55,680 bases of DNA from Aliarcobacter sp. (GCA_028703945.1 JAQVLW010000003.1:1-55680); one strand, 5' to 3'. Shown: positions 43,856-53,167, counted from the first letter of the stretch. Notes: generated by a model not told the origin, from the letters alone. A program made the numbers and translations.

Positions 43856-44728
43856 TTAAATTTCTCTTGCTCTATATTCATTAACAAGTACATATTTGTC
43901 ACCTCTGATATTTGTTTTTACAGCAACATATTTATCAGGGAATTCATCTCTTAATTTTTTTAAAGCAATATGAACTAAAATACCATCAAGTGGTTTTGTT
44001 TTAAAAGTACCTTTTTCTTTAATTATTTCAATAATTGGCTCAAGATATGTATAAATAGCTTCTTCTTGATTTTTTAAAAATTGTGCAACTTCAAGTCTTA
44101 GCATTAACCCATATTTTTCATTAATCCAATTGAATAAAATATAAGATAAGGCTTTATATCTGTAGCCTTCTTTTCCTATTAATAAAGCTGAATCTTCACC
44201 TAAAAACTCAACATACAAAGTTTCTTCATCATAAAATTCAACATTGATTTTATCAAGACAATAACAAGTATTATCAAATAATAAATGAATACCCTCTTGT
44301 ACTTCTTTTAAAATTTTTTCTTTATCTTTTTTAATAATTATTTTTGAAATCTCACCTTGTGATTCTTCATGATAAAATTTATCAAAAATTTTATCTTTTG
44401 AACCAACCTTAGGAACACAAGATGAAGATTCAATTTCATCTTCATGCTGAGAAAGATTTCTTTCTTCTTTTTGATTTGAGTATTCAATTCTTTCTGAAAC
44501 TTCTTGAATTCTAACGTCTTTATTTCTAAATGATTTAGTTTCCTGAACATATTTTTTACAATTATCTTTAAAACATACTTTTATAATTGCATTTTTTTTT
44601 CCAAAACCAAGAAAACCTTTACTTGGTTGTTGGATAACTTCTATTTCTAATTCAGTAATAGAACAATTAAACTCTGCTGTGGCTAATTCATAAACCTTTT
44701 CTAGGCAATCCGATTCAAACTTTTTCAT
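43856..44728 (-). CDS. jag: Jag/KhpB-type RNA-binding protein
   Basis: The 290-residue protein has an N-terminal Jag_N domain (AEFNCSITELEIEVIQQPSKGFLGFGKKNAIIKV at about residues 18-52, with the family's GFLGFGKKNA), a charged linker (about 60-140), a KH domain near 170-230 with the LIGKEGYRYKAL GxxG loop, and a C-terminal R3H-like region (HIALKKLRDEFPDKYVAVKT). In other bacteria KhpB binds RNA with KhpA and affects cell elongation; its place beside yidC is strongly conserved. AGGAAC precedes the ATG, 9 bases after yidC. Confidence 0.92.
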   Translation of the reverse strand: MKKFESDCLEKVYELATAEFNCSITELEIEVIQQPSKGFLGFGKKNAIIKVCFKDNCKKYVQETKSFRNKDVRIQEVSERIEYSNQKEERNLSQHEDEIESSSCVPKVGSKDKIFDKFYHEESQGEISKIIIKKDKEKILKEVQEGIHLLFDNTCYCLDKINVEFYDEETLYVEFLGEDSALLIGKEGYRYKALSYILFNWINEKYGLMLRLEVAQFLKNQEEAIYTYLEPIIEIIKEKGTFKTKPLDGILVHIALKKLRDEFPDKYVAVKTNIRGDKYVLVNEYRAREI

Positions 44729-44737
44729 ATTAAGTTC

Positions 44738-46345
44738 CTAACTTTTCTCAGCTCTTTTTCTTTCAAATACACTATTAATATAGTATTGTTGACCGATTGT
44801 AAATAGATTATTTATAAACCAATATAACGTAAGTCCTGCTGGGAACCATAAGAAAAAGAATGTGAAAATAACTGGTAAAAATTGGAATATTTTCTTTTGC
44901 ATTTCATCTTGCATTGTATTTGGTGTAATTTTTTGTTGTAAAAACATTGTTATACCCATTAAAATAGGTAAAACAAAATAAGGATCCATTTCAGCTAAGT
45001 CATGTACCCAGAACATCCAAGGAGCACCTTTTAATTCAATTGCATTTAACAAAACTCTATATATTGCAAAGAATACTGGAATTTGTAAAATTAACGGTAA
45101 ACATCCACCCATTGGGTTTGCACCATGTTTTTTATAAAGTTCCATCATATGCATTGATTGTTTTTGTTTATCATCTTTATATTTAGCTTGAATTTCTTTC
45201 ATTTTAGGAGCTAAATCTTTTAATTTCTGCATCGATACCATTCCTTTGAATGATAACGGGAAAAGAACTAATTTAATTAAGACTGTTAAAATAACAATTG
45301 TCCAACCCCAATTTCCAACATAACCTTGGATAAATTGTAATAATAAAAACATTGGTTTTGCAATAAATGTAAACCAACCATAATCAATTACATCAATTAA
45401 TTCAGGATTTAATGCTGCTAAATCTCTATGATTTTTAGGTCCAATAAAACCTGAAAAAGTTACAGCATTTCCTCCATGAATAAATCCTTGAGGATCAGAT
45501 TTTGTATCTGGCATTAACGTTATACTTAATGATTTTTCAAAATTATAAATTACAGTTGTATAATATCTATCAAAACTAGATATAAACTTTGCTCCAACAA
45601 TATCTTCATTTTTATCTAATTTTCCATCTACTATTGTTTTTAATGAATTATCATTTAATTTTGAAATAAATCCATGAACAGCATACATATCAGCTAAAAC
45701 ATTTGGTCTAAATCCATTTGTAATAAAAAACTCTTTTTCATTTGTTGTACTAACATTTAAATCATAATGTCCATCAGGATAAAAAGTTAATTTTTTAGTT
45801 AAAACTGTTCCATTTAGATTTTGAGTTAAAATTAATTCTTGTGCAGATGTTGTAGCATCAATATTTGCAGAATTTGCAACTACTGAAACTTTAAATGCTT
45901 CTGCATTAATATTTACATCTGCAAATCTAACTTCGAGTGGTCTTAATTGGTTTGCTTCAAATAATTTAATTTGATTACCATTTTCATTTCTATATTTTTC
46001 TTCAACTAACGTAACTTGAGCAATTCTACCTAAAGTATCAATTTCTATAGTACTTTTAGCTGTTTTAATTGTAGAAACAGTCTGTACATTTCCTATCGAC
46101 TTTGATGATAAAGCATCGGCAGAGTTAAATGCACTTGCTGGACTACTATTAGCATCTGTTATTGCTGTTTTTACATCAGGTGCAACATTTTGCTTTTGTT
46201 CTTGTTCTTGCTTAACAAGAGCTGCTTTAGCTTCTTGTTGTGGTTTTAAAACCAAAAACTCATAAGCTATGAAAAATACAAAAACTACCAATGTCATAAT
46301 TAACATTCGTTTTTGCATACCGTTATTTTGATTCATGTTGTTCAT
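44738..46345 (-). CDS. yidC: Membrane protein insertase YidC
   Basis: The 535-residue protein inserts and folds inner-membrane proteins. It has an N-terminal anchor helix (MLIMTLVVFVFFIAYEFLVL at about residues 14-33), a large periplasmic beta-domain (about 90-325) as in Gram-negative YidC, and the C-terminal five-helix core with GMVSMQKLKDLAPKMKEIQAKYKDDKQK near 370 and GCLPLILQIPVFFAIYRVL near 415. Its start overlaps the yidD end by 23 bases, with GGAGTGG inside yidD acting as the ribosome binding site. Confidence 0.98.
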   Translation of the reverse strand: MNNMNQNNGMQKRMLIMTLVVFVFFIAYEFLVLKPQQEAKAALVKQEQEQKQNVAPDVKTAITDANSSPASAFNSADALSSKSIGNVQTVSTIKTAKSTIEIDTLGRIAQVTLVEEKYRNENGNQIKLFEANQLRPLEVRFADVNINAEAFKVSVVANSANIDATTSAQELILTQNLNGTVLTKKLTFYPDGHYDLNVSTTNEKEFFITNGFRPNVLADMYAVHGFISKLNDNSLKTIVDGKLDKNEDIVGAKFISSFDRYYTTVIYNFEKSLSITLMPDTKSDPQGFIHGGNAVTFSGFIGPKNHRDLAALNPELIDVIDYGWFTFIAKPMFLLLQFIQGYVGNWGWTIVILTVLIKLVLFPLSFKGMVSMQKLKDLAPKMKEIQAKYKDDKQKQSMHMMELYKKHGANPMGGCLPLILQIPVFFAIYRVLLNAIELKGAPWMFWVHDLAEMDPYFVLPILMGITMFLQQKITPNTMQDEMQKKIFQFLPVIFTFFFLWFPAGLTLYWFINNLFTIGQQYYINSVFERKRAEKS

Positions 46346-46670
46346 TCTTTTTTTTCCACTCCCGATTCTTTACTACTAAATACTTACCATTTTTCAATGG
46401 AATATACCAATATTTTATTTTGATTTTTTCAAAATTGATATTTTGATTTGCGTTTAACTTGATGGTTGGATAATCAAATCCACCTGCAAAAAGTTGATTA
46501 CATTTTAATATTCGCGTTATTGTAAAATAAATCGCCTTAAAAAAAGTATTATTGTCCAATTGCCATAATGCATATTGAGAACATGAGGGATAATATCTAC
46601 ATGATCCAAAAGATAAAATTGTTAAATATTTTTGATAAAATCTTATAAAATATTTAAAAATAGTTTTCAT
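46323..46670 (-). CDS. yidD: YidD membrane-protein insertion efficiency factor
   Basis: The 115-residue protein has the YidD core: FIRFYQKYLTIL, then the Cys-rich SCRYYPSCSQYAL near residue 25 and the ILKCNQLFAGGFD block near 58. It is a small amphipathic membrane-associated protein that assists YidC. The C-terminus is extended by about 35 residues over the E. coli protein (85), and that tail overlaps the yidC start. Its ATG overlaps the rnpA stop (ATGA at 46667-46670), so the two are coupled. Confidence 0.96.
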   Translation of the reverse strand: MKTIFKYFIRFYQKYLTILSFGSCRYYPSCSQYALWQLDNNTFFKAIYFTITRILKCNQLFAGGFDYPTIKLNANQNINFEKIKIKYWYIPLKNGKYLVVKNREWKKKNEQHESK

Positions 46671-47002
46671 GTTAAAACTTCTAATCTCTTTAATGCGAAA
46701 TCAAAATCTTTTTTTAACTGTAAAAAGTCTTTATTGTGTAGTTCTATTTTAGCAACAAATATATAATTACCAACTAATAATTGTTTTTCATAGGAAGCAA
46801 ATAAAGCACGCATTCTTCTTCTTGCTTTATTTCTGTTTACCGCATTTCCTACTTTTTTTGAAGTAACAAAAGCAGCTTTTAGTGTAGTGCTAGAACTAAA
46901 AAAAGCGACAAAGCTGGTGGTATGCCATCTTTTGCCGCTTTTATATAGTTTGTTAAAGTCTCTCGAACTGTTAAGTCGATGTTCTTTATTTAAACAGCTA
47001 AT
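46667..47002 (-). CDS. rnpA: Ribonuclease P protein component, probable ATT start
   Basis: The 111-residue frame encodes the protein subunit that assists RNase P RNA in maturing tRNA 5' ends. It begins [26 protein letters not shown], continues SFVAFFSSS and [26 protein letters not shown] (the RNR motif of RnpA) and ends [12 protein letters not shown]. No ATG, GTG or TTG occurs before the conserved [10 protein letters not shown] block except internal ATG codons far too late; an in-frame TAA lies directly before ATT at 47000-47002. ATT is therefore the best start, 9 bases after AAAGG in rpmH. It overlaps the rpmH end by 13 bases and yidD by 4. Confidence 0.92.
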   Translation of the reverse strand: MSCLNKEHRLNSSRDFNKLYKSGKRWHTTSFVAFFSSSTTLKAAFVTSKKVGNAVNRNKARRRMRALFASYEKQLLVGNYIFVAKIELHNKDFLQLKKDFDFALKRLEVLT

Positions 47003-47124
47003 TTATGTCTACCTTTAGCTCTTCTTCTATTAATAACTCTTCTACCATTTTTAGTAGCCATTCTTACTCTGAACCCGTGAGTTCTTTTTCTTGGAGTATT
47101 GTGCGGTTGATACGTTCTTTTCAT
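46990..47124 (-). CDS. rpmH: 50S ribosomal protein L34
   Basis: The 44-residue protein opens [19 protein letters not shown], with [25 protein letters not shown] to the end, the standard L34 sequence and length. AGAGGA precedes the ATG. It starts the rpmH-rnpA-yidD-yidC-jag-mnmE cluster; rnpA begins inside its last codons. dnaA, the usual upstream neighbour, is not here; clpB is. Confidence 0.98.
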   Translation of the reverse strand: MKRTYQPHNTPRKRTHGFRVRMATKNGRRVINRRRAKGRHKLAV

Positions 47125-47160
47125 CTTAGATTTCCTCTATATTCACTAAATAAGTTGAGG

Positions 47161-47166
47161 ATTATA
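47161..47166 (-). promoter_or_regulatory. Putative rpmH -10 box
   Basis: TATAAT on the minus strand lies in the 65-base gap after the clpB stop, 37 bases before the rpmH ATG. No clear -35 is seen at 17 bases. It suggests the cluster has a promoter separate from the heat-shock promoter of clpB. Confidence 0.5.
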
Positions 47167-47189
47167 GTTAAATTTTGCTTAAATATTCT

Positions 47190-49775
47190 TTAGTTTATTT
47201 TAACAATTACTTCATTATCCACAACATCAAACTCAATATTACTTCCCTCACCTATTTTATCTTCTAAAATTAAATCAGCTAATTTATCTTCAACTATCTC
47301 ATAAATGGCTCTTTTTAAAGGTCTTGCACCATAAACTGGATCAAATCCTATTTTTGCAATATATGCTTTTGCATTTGATGTTAAAGAAATTCTTATATCT
47401 TTTTCTTCAACTTTTTTCTTAATATTATTAAATAAAATATCTACAATATTTGTAATTGCTTCTAAATTTAATTGTTCAAAAATAACAATATCATCAAGTC
47501 TATTTAAAAATTCTGGTCTAAAATGAGATTTCAACTCATCTAAAACAGCTTTTCTTCTTTCTTCTTTATCACTTATTTCAATAATTCTTGCACTTCCAAT
47601 ATTTGAGGTTAAGATTATAATTGTATTTTTAAAATCAACTGTAATACCTTTATTATCAGTTAATCTTCCATCATCTAAAACTTGTAATAAAATATTAAAT
47701 ACATCAGGATGAGCTTTTTCAACCTCATCAAATAAAATTACACTATAAGGTTTTCTTCTTACAGCTTCAGTTAATTGACCACCTTCTTCATATCCAACAT
47801 AACCAGGAGCGGCACCCACAAGTCTCGAAACAGCGTGTTTTTCCATATATTCACTCATATCAAATCTAATAAGTGATTTTGGGTCATCAAATAAGAATTT
47901 TGCTAAAGTTTTTGCACTTTCAGTTTTTCCAACTCCCGTTGGCCCTAAAAATAAGAAACTTCCAATTGGTCTATTTGTTTCACTTAATCCTGCTTTATTT
48001 CTTTTAATTGCTCGACTTATTGCTTTTAATGCTTCATCTTGTCCAATTACATCTTTTTTTAGGACTTCTTCAACCATTAAAACTTTTTGTTTTTCTGAGT
48101 CCATCATTTTATTAACAGGAATTCCAGTCCATCTTGAAACAATACTTGCAATTGCTTCTTCATCAACTGAGTTTCGTAAAAGAGTTCCCTCTTTTTGCAT
48201 TCTTTTCCATTTTTCTTCATTTTCTTTTATTTTAGCTTCTAAAGTTGGAATTTCTCCATACTCAATTTGAGCTGCTTTTTCAAAGTTTGATTCTCGTTTT
48301 GCAATATTTGCTCTATTTTTTAATTCATCAATTTTTACTTTTAACTCACTTGTTATGTTAAAAGTCTCTTTTTCATTTGCAAATCTTGCTTCTAAATTTT
48401 GTTTTTCTTCATTTTTATCTGCAAGTTCTTTTTCTATTTGAATAATTCTTTCTTCATTTTTTTTGCCCTCTTCCATTTTTAGAGCTTCTTTTTCAACATT
48501 TAAAGTTTGAATCTCTCTTTTTATAGAAGATAAGGCATTAGGTTCACTTTCAATTTGCATTTTAAGTTCAGCCGCTGCTTCATCTATTAAGTCAATTGCT
48601 TTATCTGGTAAAAATCTATCTGTAATATATCTATTTGATAATTTTGCAGCTGCAACCAATGCACTATCATTTATAGTTACATTATGGTGAGTTTCAAGTT
48701 TTTCTTTTATACCTCTTAATATTTGTAAAGCTTCATTAACACTTGGTTCATTTACATTTATTGGTTGAAATCTTCTTTGCATTGCTGTATCTTTTTCAAA
48801 ATACTTTCTATACTCTTTTAAAGTTGTTGCACCAATTGTATGTAATTCACCCCTTGCTAATGATGGTTTTAAGATATTAGCTGCATCCATAGAACCTTCA
48901 CTTGCACCTGCTCCAATGATTGTGTGAATTTCATCAATAAATAAAATTATATTTCCAGCTTTTTTAACTTCATCAATAACTGATTTTAGTCTATCTTCAA
49001 ATTCACCTCTATATTTTGCACCTGCAATCATTGAACTCATATCAAGTGTAATTACTCTTTTATTTAAAAGTGAAGTTGGAACATCTTTATTTACTATTTT
49101 TTGAGCAAGTCCTTCTGCGATTGCTGTTTTTCCAGTTCCTGGTTCTCCAATTAAAATTGGATTGTTTTTTGTTTTTCTAATTAAGATTTGCATCATTCTG
49201 CTGATTTGTTCATCTCTTCCAATAACTGGGTCAAGAAGTCCATCAATAGCTTTTTTATTTAAATCTATTCCATATTTATTTAAAGCTTCAAGATTTTCAT
49301 CTCCACTATTACTATCAATAGTTTTTCCGGCACGCATTGCTTCAAGTTCTTTTTTTGCTTCTTTTAAATCTACATATTTTCCTAATACATCTTTGATTAC
49401 AGAAGAATCAAGATTTGAAATAAGCCATGTATCAACAGCTATAAATTTATCTCCAAAACTTGCCATTAATCCTTCTGCACTTTGTAATGAAGAAAGAAGA
49501 TTTCTTGATAATTTTATACTCTCTTTTGTAACGCTTGAAACACTTGGAAGTTTTGAAGCGTATGATTTTGCTTCAAGTTCAACTGCTACCTTATTTACAT
49601 TCATTTTATTTAATAATTGATTTAAAACAGAATTTGTATTTGATAATAATGCCCAAAGTAAATGTATTACTTCAACCTCTTGGTTTTTATTGTGTAAAGC
49701 TAAAGCTACACTTGAGTCTATTGTTTCTGTAAGTTGATTTGTTAGTTTTTCAAAAATTTTATTCATATCTGGCAC
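47190..49775 (-). CDS. clpB: Disaggregase ClpB
   Basis: The 861-residue AAA+ chaperone rescues aggregated proteins with DnaK. It has the Clp N-domain (about residues 1-145), NBD1 with P-loop [15 protein letters not shown] near 200 and Walker [15 protein letters not shown], the coiled-coil middle domain (about 400-525, which distinguishes ClpB from ClpA), NBD2 with [15 protein letters not shown] near 605 and [14 protein letters not shown], and a C-terminal small domain. Length is typical (857 in E. coli). A consensus sigma70 promoter and HAIR-like site precede it. It ends 65 bases before rpmH. Confidence 0.98.
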   Translation of the reverse strand: MPDMNKIFEKLTNQLTETIDSSVALALHNKNQEVEVIHLLWALLSNTNSVLNQLLNKMNVNKVAVELEAKSYASKLPSVSSVTKESIKLSRNLLSSLQSAEGLMASFGDKFIAVDTWLISNLDSSVIKDVLGKYVDLKEAKKELEAMRAGKTIDSNSGDENLEALNKYGIDLNKKAIDGLLDPVIGRDEQISRMMQILIRKTKNNPILIGEPGTGKTAIAEGLAQKIVNKDVPTSLLNKRVITLDMSSMIAGAKYRGEFEDRLKSVIDEVKKAGNIILFIDEIHTIIGAGASEGSMDAANILKPSLARGELHTIGATTLKEYRKYFEKDTAMQRRFQPINVNEPSVNEALQILRGIKEKLETHHNVTINDSALVAAAKLSNRYITDRFLPDKAIDLIDEAAAELKMQIESEPNALSSIKREIQTLNVEKEALKMEEGKKNEERIIQIEKELADKNEEKQNLEARFANEKETFNITSELKVKIDELKNRANIAKRESNFEKAAQIEYGEIPTLEAKIKENEEKWKRMQKEGTLLRNSVDEEAIASIVSRWTGIPVNKMMDSEKQKVLMVEEVLKKDVIGQDEALKAISRAIKRNKAGLSETNRPIGSFLFLGPTGVGKTESAKTLAKFLFDDPKSLIRFDMSEYMEKHAVSRLVGAAPGYVGYEEGGQLTEAVRRKPYSVILFDEVEKAHPDVFNILLQVLDDGRLTDNKGITVDFKNTIIILTSNIGSARIIEISDKEERRKAVLDELKSHFRPEFLNRLDDIVIFEQLNLEAITNIVDILFNNIKKKVEEKDIRISLTSNAKAYIAKIGFDPVYGARPLKRAIYEIVEDKLADLILEDKIGEGSNIEFDVVDNEVIVKIN

Positions 49776-49799
49776 TCCTTTAATTTAACTGCTAATAAA

Positions 49800-49828
49800 A
49801 TTATAGCACTTGAGTCAATGATTGTCAA
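49800..49828 (-). promoter_or_regulatory. Perfect-consensus sigma70 promoter of clpB
   Basis: On the minus strand TTGACA (49823-49828) and TATAAT (49800-49805) are separated by exactly 17 bases, matching both consensus hexamers and the optimal spacing. The ATG follows 24 bases after the -10. Such a -35 is rare among the AT-rich promoters of this window. Confidence 0.85.
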
Positions 49829-49829
49829 G
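49809..49829. promoter_or_regulatory. HAIR-like operator (HspR binding site) over the clpB promoter
   Basis: CTTGAGT-N7-TGTCAAG on the plus strand (on the minus strand CTTGACA-N7-ACTCAAG) matches 12 of 14 positions of the HspR-associated inverted repeat CTTGAGT-N7-ACTCAAG with the exact 7-base spacer. It covers the -35 and most of the spacer of the clpB promoter, the right place for repression. In Campylobacter and Helicobacter HspR represses chaperone genes including clpB. Confidence 0.75.
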
Positions 49830-51980
49830 TTATATAATATAATCTTCTAAATTTTGATTCTCTTTTATTGGTAATACAATAACCAATGAACAGCCTTTAT
49901 ATATATTCCCATCTTTTATCATTTCTGTATTTTTTGCAGAAATAGAACCTTTCATGTGTTCAACTACAATTTGATGGGACATATAAAGACCAATTCCTGT
50001 TCCTTGTGATTTATGTTTTGTTGTAAAATAGGGTTCAAATATTTTTGAAATAATAGTTTCATTAACACCTCCTCCATTATCATTCACTTCGACAATACAT
50101 TTTTTATTTTCAATTGATGTTTTGATATTTATAAATCTTGCATTTTTAGGTTGACTAATTAATGCATCTTTTGCATTATTTAAAACATTTATTAAAACTT
50201 GCAAAAATTCATTTGGATAGCCATTTATTATTAAATCTCCATCAAGATAGGTTTCAACTTGAATACTGTGATTTTGAATACTTGATTTTAAAAGTTTTAA
50301 AACTTTAAAAATACTATCATTTACACAAAAGTCCTCTATTACTTTATCTGCTTTAAAAAAGTTTCTAAAATCATCAATAGTTTTTGATAAATATTGTGTA
50401 TTTTCAACTATTAAATCCAATGATTCATATAATCTTTCATCTTTAATATCATTAATTTCTTTTTCAAGTTTTATACCACTTGCACAAGTACTAATTACAC
50501 TTAATGGTTGTCTCCATTGGTGAGCAATATTTCCAATCATTTCTCCCATTGATGCCATTTTTGATTGTTGAAAAAGTAATCTATCTTTTGCTTTTAATTC
50601 TGTAATATCAATAAGTGTTGAAAGTTTTACTTTTTTACCATTTAATTTAATAAACTTTCCCTGTCCTAAACAAGTATATTTTTGGTCATTTATAATAATA
50701 TCAAACTCATAAGGTAAAGTATTTTTTTTATAGTTTTTTATAAATAATTCTTTGTATTTATCATCAACAAAGTCTAATAAATTTTTGCCTATTAGCTCTT
50801 TTTTATCATTAAATTTAAAAAACTTTACAGCAACATTATTTGCATCGATACAAATACCTTTATCATGTATCACTATAACTTCCATAGTTGAATTAAACAA
50901 AGATTTAAAACTATTTAATGAGGCTTCCAATGAATCTTCTCTTTTATCAATTTCTATTTTCATTTTATTAAAACTATTTAAAAGAATGTTAAACTCGCCA
51001 TAATATGATTTTCGTATCTCTATATTATAATTTCCATTTGCAATACTTGTAGTTGTTTGTTGTAAATCATCTAAAGACCTAAAAATTCTTCTTGATATTC
51101 TCAAAGATAATAAAACTGCAACAATAATAAAAGTTATAATACTAAAAATCATTCCAAAAATAATACTATTTAAAGATTTTAAAATTAGTTTATAACTTTC
51201 TCTTACAACTATTTTCCAACCTGTTTTTTCAATAGAAGTATATGTTCCGTATTGTTCTTCGTCAAAAGAATTTGAATAAAATATTGTGAATTCATAAGGT
51301 TTTAAAATATCTATTAAATGTGTAAATACTTTTTGACTCTTTTCATTAAACCTTTGTAGAACTAAATCTGGATTATTTGGATTTAAAATTACAGTTCCAC
51401 TACTATCAAAAATTTTCACCATGTGAGTATTATCTTGATTTTTAAATCTTGATATAAAATCTGAAATCTCTTTTAATTGAACCATTAAAACAACTACTTT
51501 ATCTTCTAATCTAAAACTATATGAAATGGCAGCTTCTTCGTCAACTGTTGATAAAAAAACATTTGACCAATAATCATCATTTTCTTTGATACCTTTAAAA
51601 TACTCTTGATTAGAATAATCAAAACCTTTATAAATTTTTATATTTGTTGCAGCATAAAAATCTTCAATAATTCCATCTTTATTTAAAATTAAGATGCTTG
51701 AAATATTTGTATTTGTATCAACAATATTTTTAAGTAAAGTAACATTATCTTGATGATAATTACCTTTTATATAAAAAGATATTTTAGATATTTTAGATAA
51801 AAATTTATCCATTTCAGATTCAATTTGATATAAAACTTGTTTTTGATTATGTTGAATAATATTTAATTTAGATAAATAAAAATTAACCATAGCAATTAAT
51901 CCAATACTGATTGCTATAAAAATCGAAAAAGATATTAAGATTATTAAAATCTGTTTTTTTAAACTTTTTTCTTTTTTCAT
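49830..51980 (-). CDS. Membrane sensor histidine kinase (Cache-HAMP-PAS-HisKA-HATPase)
   Basis: The 716-residue protein has two membrane helices (about 10-34 and 267-290) enclosing a periplasmic Cache-type sensor domain (about 40-260; NTNISSILILNKDGIIEDFYAA, YSNQEYFKGIKENDDYW), then HAMP (about 290-345), a PAS domain (about 355-465), HisKA with the phospho-His in GNIAHQWRQPL near 487, and HATPase_c with NVLNNAKDAL, DNGGGV and GTGIGLYMSH (about 590-705). It should autophosphorylate and pass phosphate to an unlinked response regulator, as none is in the window. Its ATG overlaps the stop of the upstream binding-protein gene by 4 bases. Confidence 0.9.
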   Translation of the reverse strand: MKKEKSLKKQILIILISFSIFIAISIGLIAMVNFYLSKLNIIQHNQKQVLYQIESEMDKFLSKISKISFYIKGNYHQDNVTLLKNIVDTNTNISSILILNKDGIIEDFYAATNIKIYKGFDYSNQEYFKGIKENDDYWSNVFLSTVDEEAAISYSFRLEDKVVVLMVQLKEISDFISRFKNQDNTHMVKIFDSSGTVILNPNNPDLVLQRFNEKSQKVFTHLIDILKPYEFTIFYSNSFDEEQYGTYTSIEKTGWKIVVRESYKLILKSLNSIIFGMIFSIITFIIVAVLLSLRISRRIFRSLDDLQQTTTSIANGNYNIEIRKSYYGEFNILLNSFNKMKIEIDKREDSLEASLNSFKSLFNSTMEVIVIHDKGICIDANNVAVKFFKFNDKKELIGKNLLDFVDDKYKELFIKNYKKNTLPYEFDIIINDQKYTCLGQGKFIKLNGKKVKLSTLIDITELKAKDRLLFQQSKMASMGEMIGNIAHQWRQPLSVISTCASGIKLEKEINDIKDERLYESLDLIVENTQYLSKTIDDFRNFFKADKVIEDFCVNDSIFKVLKLLKSSIQNHSIQVETYLDGDLIINGYPNEFLQVLINVLNNAKDALISQPKNARFINIKTSIENKKCIVEVNDNGGGVNETIISKIFEPYFTTKHKSQGTGIGLYMSHQIVVEHMKGSISAKNTEMIKDGNIYKGCSLVIVLPIKENQNLEDYII

Positions 51981-53080
51981 TCTACTTTTTCAAACTTTCC
52001 ATTTATTACTTTAAATGTGTTAAATCTTCTAATTACATCTCCATATTGATCAAAAATAATAGTATCTTGTAAACCTTTAAACTCTTTTTTTATTAACAAA
52101 TTTTTTTTAAGTTCAGTTTGATTGCCCATTTTAAGAAGTTCTATTATGACTTTTGCTAATTCGTATCCTTTTGAAGCAAATAACGATGGTTCCATTTGAT
52201 ATTTTTGTCTAAATTTATTTGAGAAGCTAATAAAATCTTCATTTTTTGAATGTTCATCATAATCTATATTAAAAATAATTCCTTCACTATATTTTCCACT
52301 ATTTTCAATAAATGCAGGTGTCATAGCCCATTCAGAAGAAGCAATTTGAGTTTGAACATTTTTCATTTTTAGATATTGAACAACCCTTGCTGCATCAACT
52401 GAATTTGCACAAATTAAAATTAAATCAGGGTTTAAACTATTTATATCAGAAACTAAATCATCCAGATTTTCATCTGTTTTTGCATATTTTATAAAACTAT
52501 CAGCACCATTAGATATAAAACTTTTTTCAAAATTTTCTAAATAATCCTTTGTATATGTAATATTCCCAGGGTCATAAATTCCATAAATTTTTTTATGATT
52601 ATTATTTATTATATATTTAGTAAAACTATCAAATCTTTGAGCATTATTTGCCACATGAACTCTGAAAAATTGGTCATCAATTCCTGAAAATTCATTACTA
52701 GCAGATGCCGCTGAAATCATAAACATATCTTTATGCTCATTAATAATAGACATAGAGATTTTTGACATACTACTTGTCACATTTCCCATGACTATTTTTA
52801 TCCCTTGGGTTATAAAATCATTTACAATTTCTCTATTTACTTGCTCATCTTTTTTATCATCTTTAAATATTAGCTCGATTTTTTTTCCATTAATTTCATA
52901 TCCTTCTTCTTCAAAGGCTAAAATTATTCCATTCATCATAGGATTTCCTAAATCTGAATATTTTGCAGTTAAAGCTCCTACAAAACCTATTTTAATAAGT
53001 TCTTTTGAACTTTTAAAAAAATAAAAAAAATAAACAACTAGTATTAAAATAATTGCAAGTACTATATAAAGCTTTTTCAT
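51977..53080 (-). CDS. Periplasmic binding protein (branched-chain amino acid type), probably membrane anchored
   Basis: The 367-residue protein is a type I periplasmic binding protein of the Peripla_BP_6 / LivJ class: IKIGFVGALTAKYSDLGNPMMNGIILAFEE near residue 30, the VMGNVTSSMSKISMSIINEH block near 95, AASASNEFSG near 125 and DQYGDVIRRFNTFKVINGKF at the end. The N-terminal hydrophobic stretch (about 4-22) has neither a lipobox nor a good cleavage site, so it may stay as a membrane anchor. No ABC permease or ATPase is nearby; the next gene is a histidine kinase overlapping by 4 bases, so it probably senses a ligand for the kinase. Confidence 0.85.
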   Translation of the reverse strand: MKKLYIVLAIILILVVYFFYFFKSSKELIKIGFVGALTAKYSDLGNPMMNGIILAFEEEGYEINGKKIELIFKDDKKDEQVNREIVNDFITQGIKIVMGNVTSSMSKISMSIINEHKDMFMISAASASNEFSGIDDQFFRVHVANNAQRFDSFTKYIINNNHKKIYGIYDPGNITYTKDYLENFEKSFISNGADSFIKYAKTDENLDDLVSDINSLNPDLILICANSVDAARVVQYLKMKNVQTQIASSEWAMTPAFIENSGKYSEGIIFNIDYDEHSKNEDFISFSNKFRQKYQMEPSLFASKGYELAKVIIELLKMGNQTELKKNLLIKKEFKGLQDTIIFDQYGDVIRRFNTFKVINGKFEKVE

Positions 53081-53110
53081 TATAATCCCACTTATTAACT
53101 TTTGTCTATC

Positions 53111-53142
53111 ATTATATAATTTTTTTCTATAAATGTTATAAT
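53111..53142. promoter_or_regulatory. Divergent -10 boxes for the binding-protein and rnhB genes
   Basis: TATAAT at 53111-53116 (minus strand) lies about 30 bases before the binding-protein ATG, and TATAAT at 53137-53142 (plus strand) lies 25 bases before the rnhB ATG. The two promoters overlap back to back. Confidence 0.5.
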
Positions 53143-53167
53143 AAATTATATTTTAAAAGGAAGTTTA

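Noticed and set aside
47005-47193. Plus-strand Ser-rich frame opposite rpmH
   Set aside because: It is antisense to the well-defined L34 gene and has no ribosome binding site or family features.
49162-49620. Long plus-strand frame opposite clpB
   Set aside because: Antisense shadow of clpB codons; composition (Phe/Ser/Ile) is typical of shadows in AT-rich genes.
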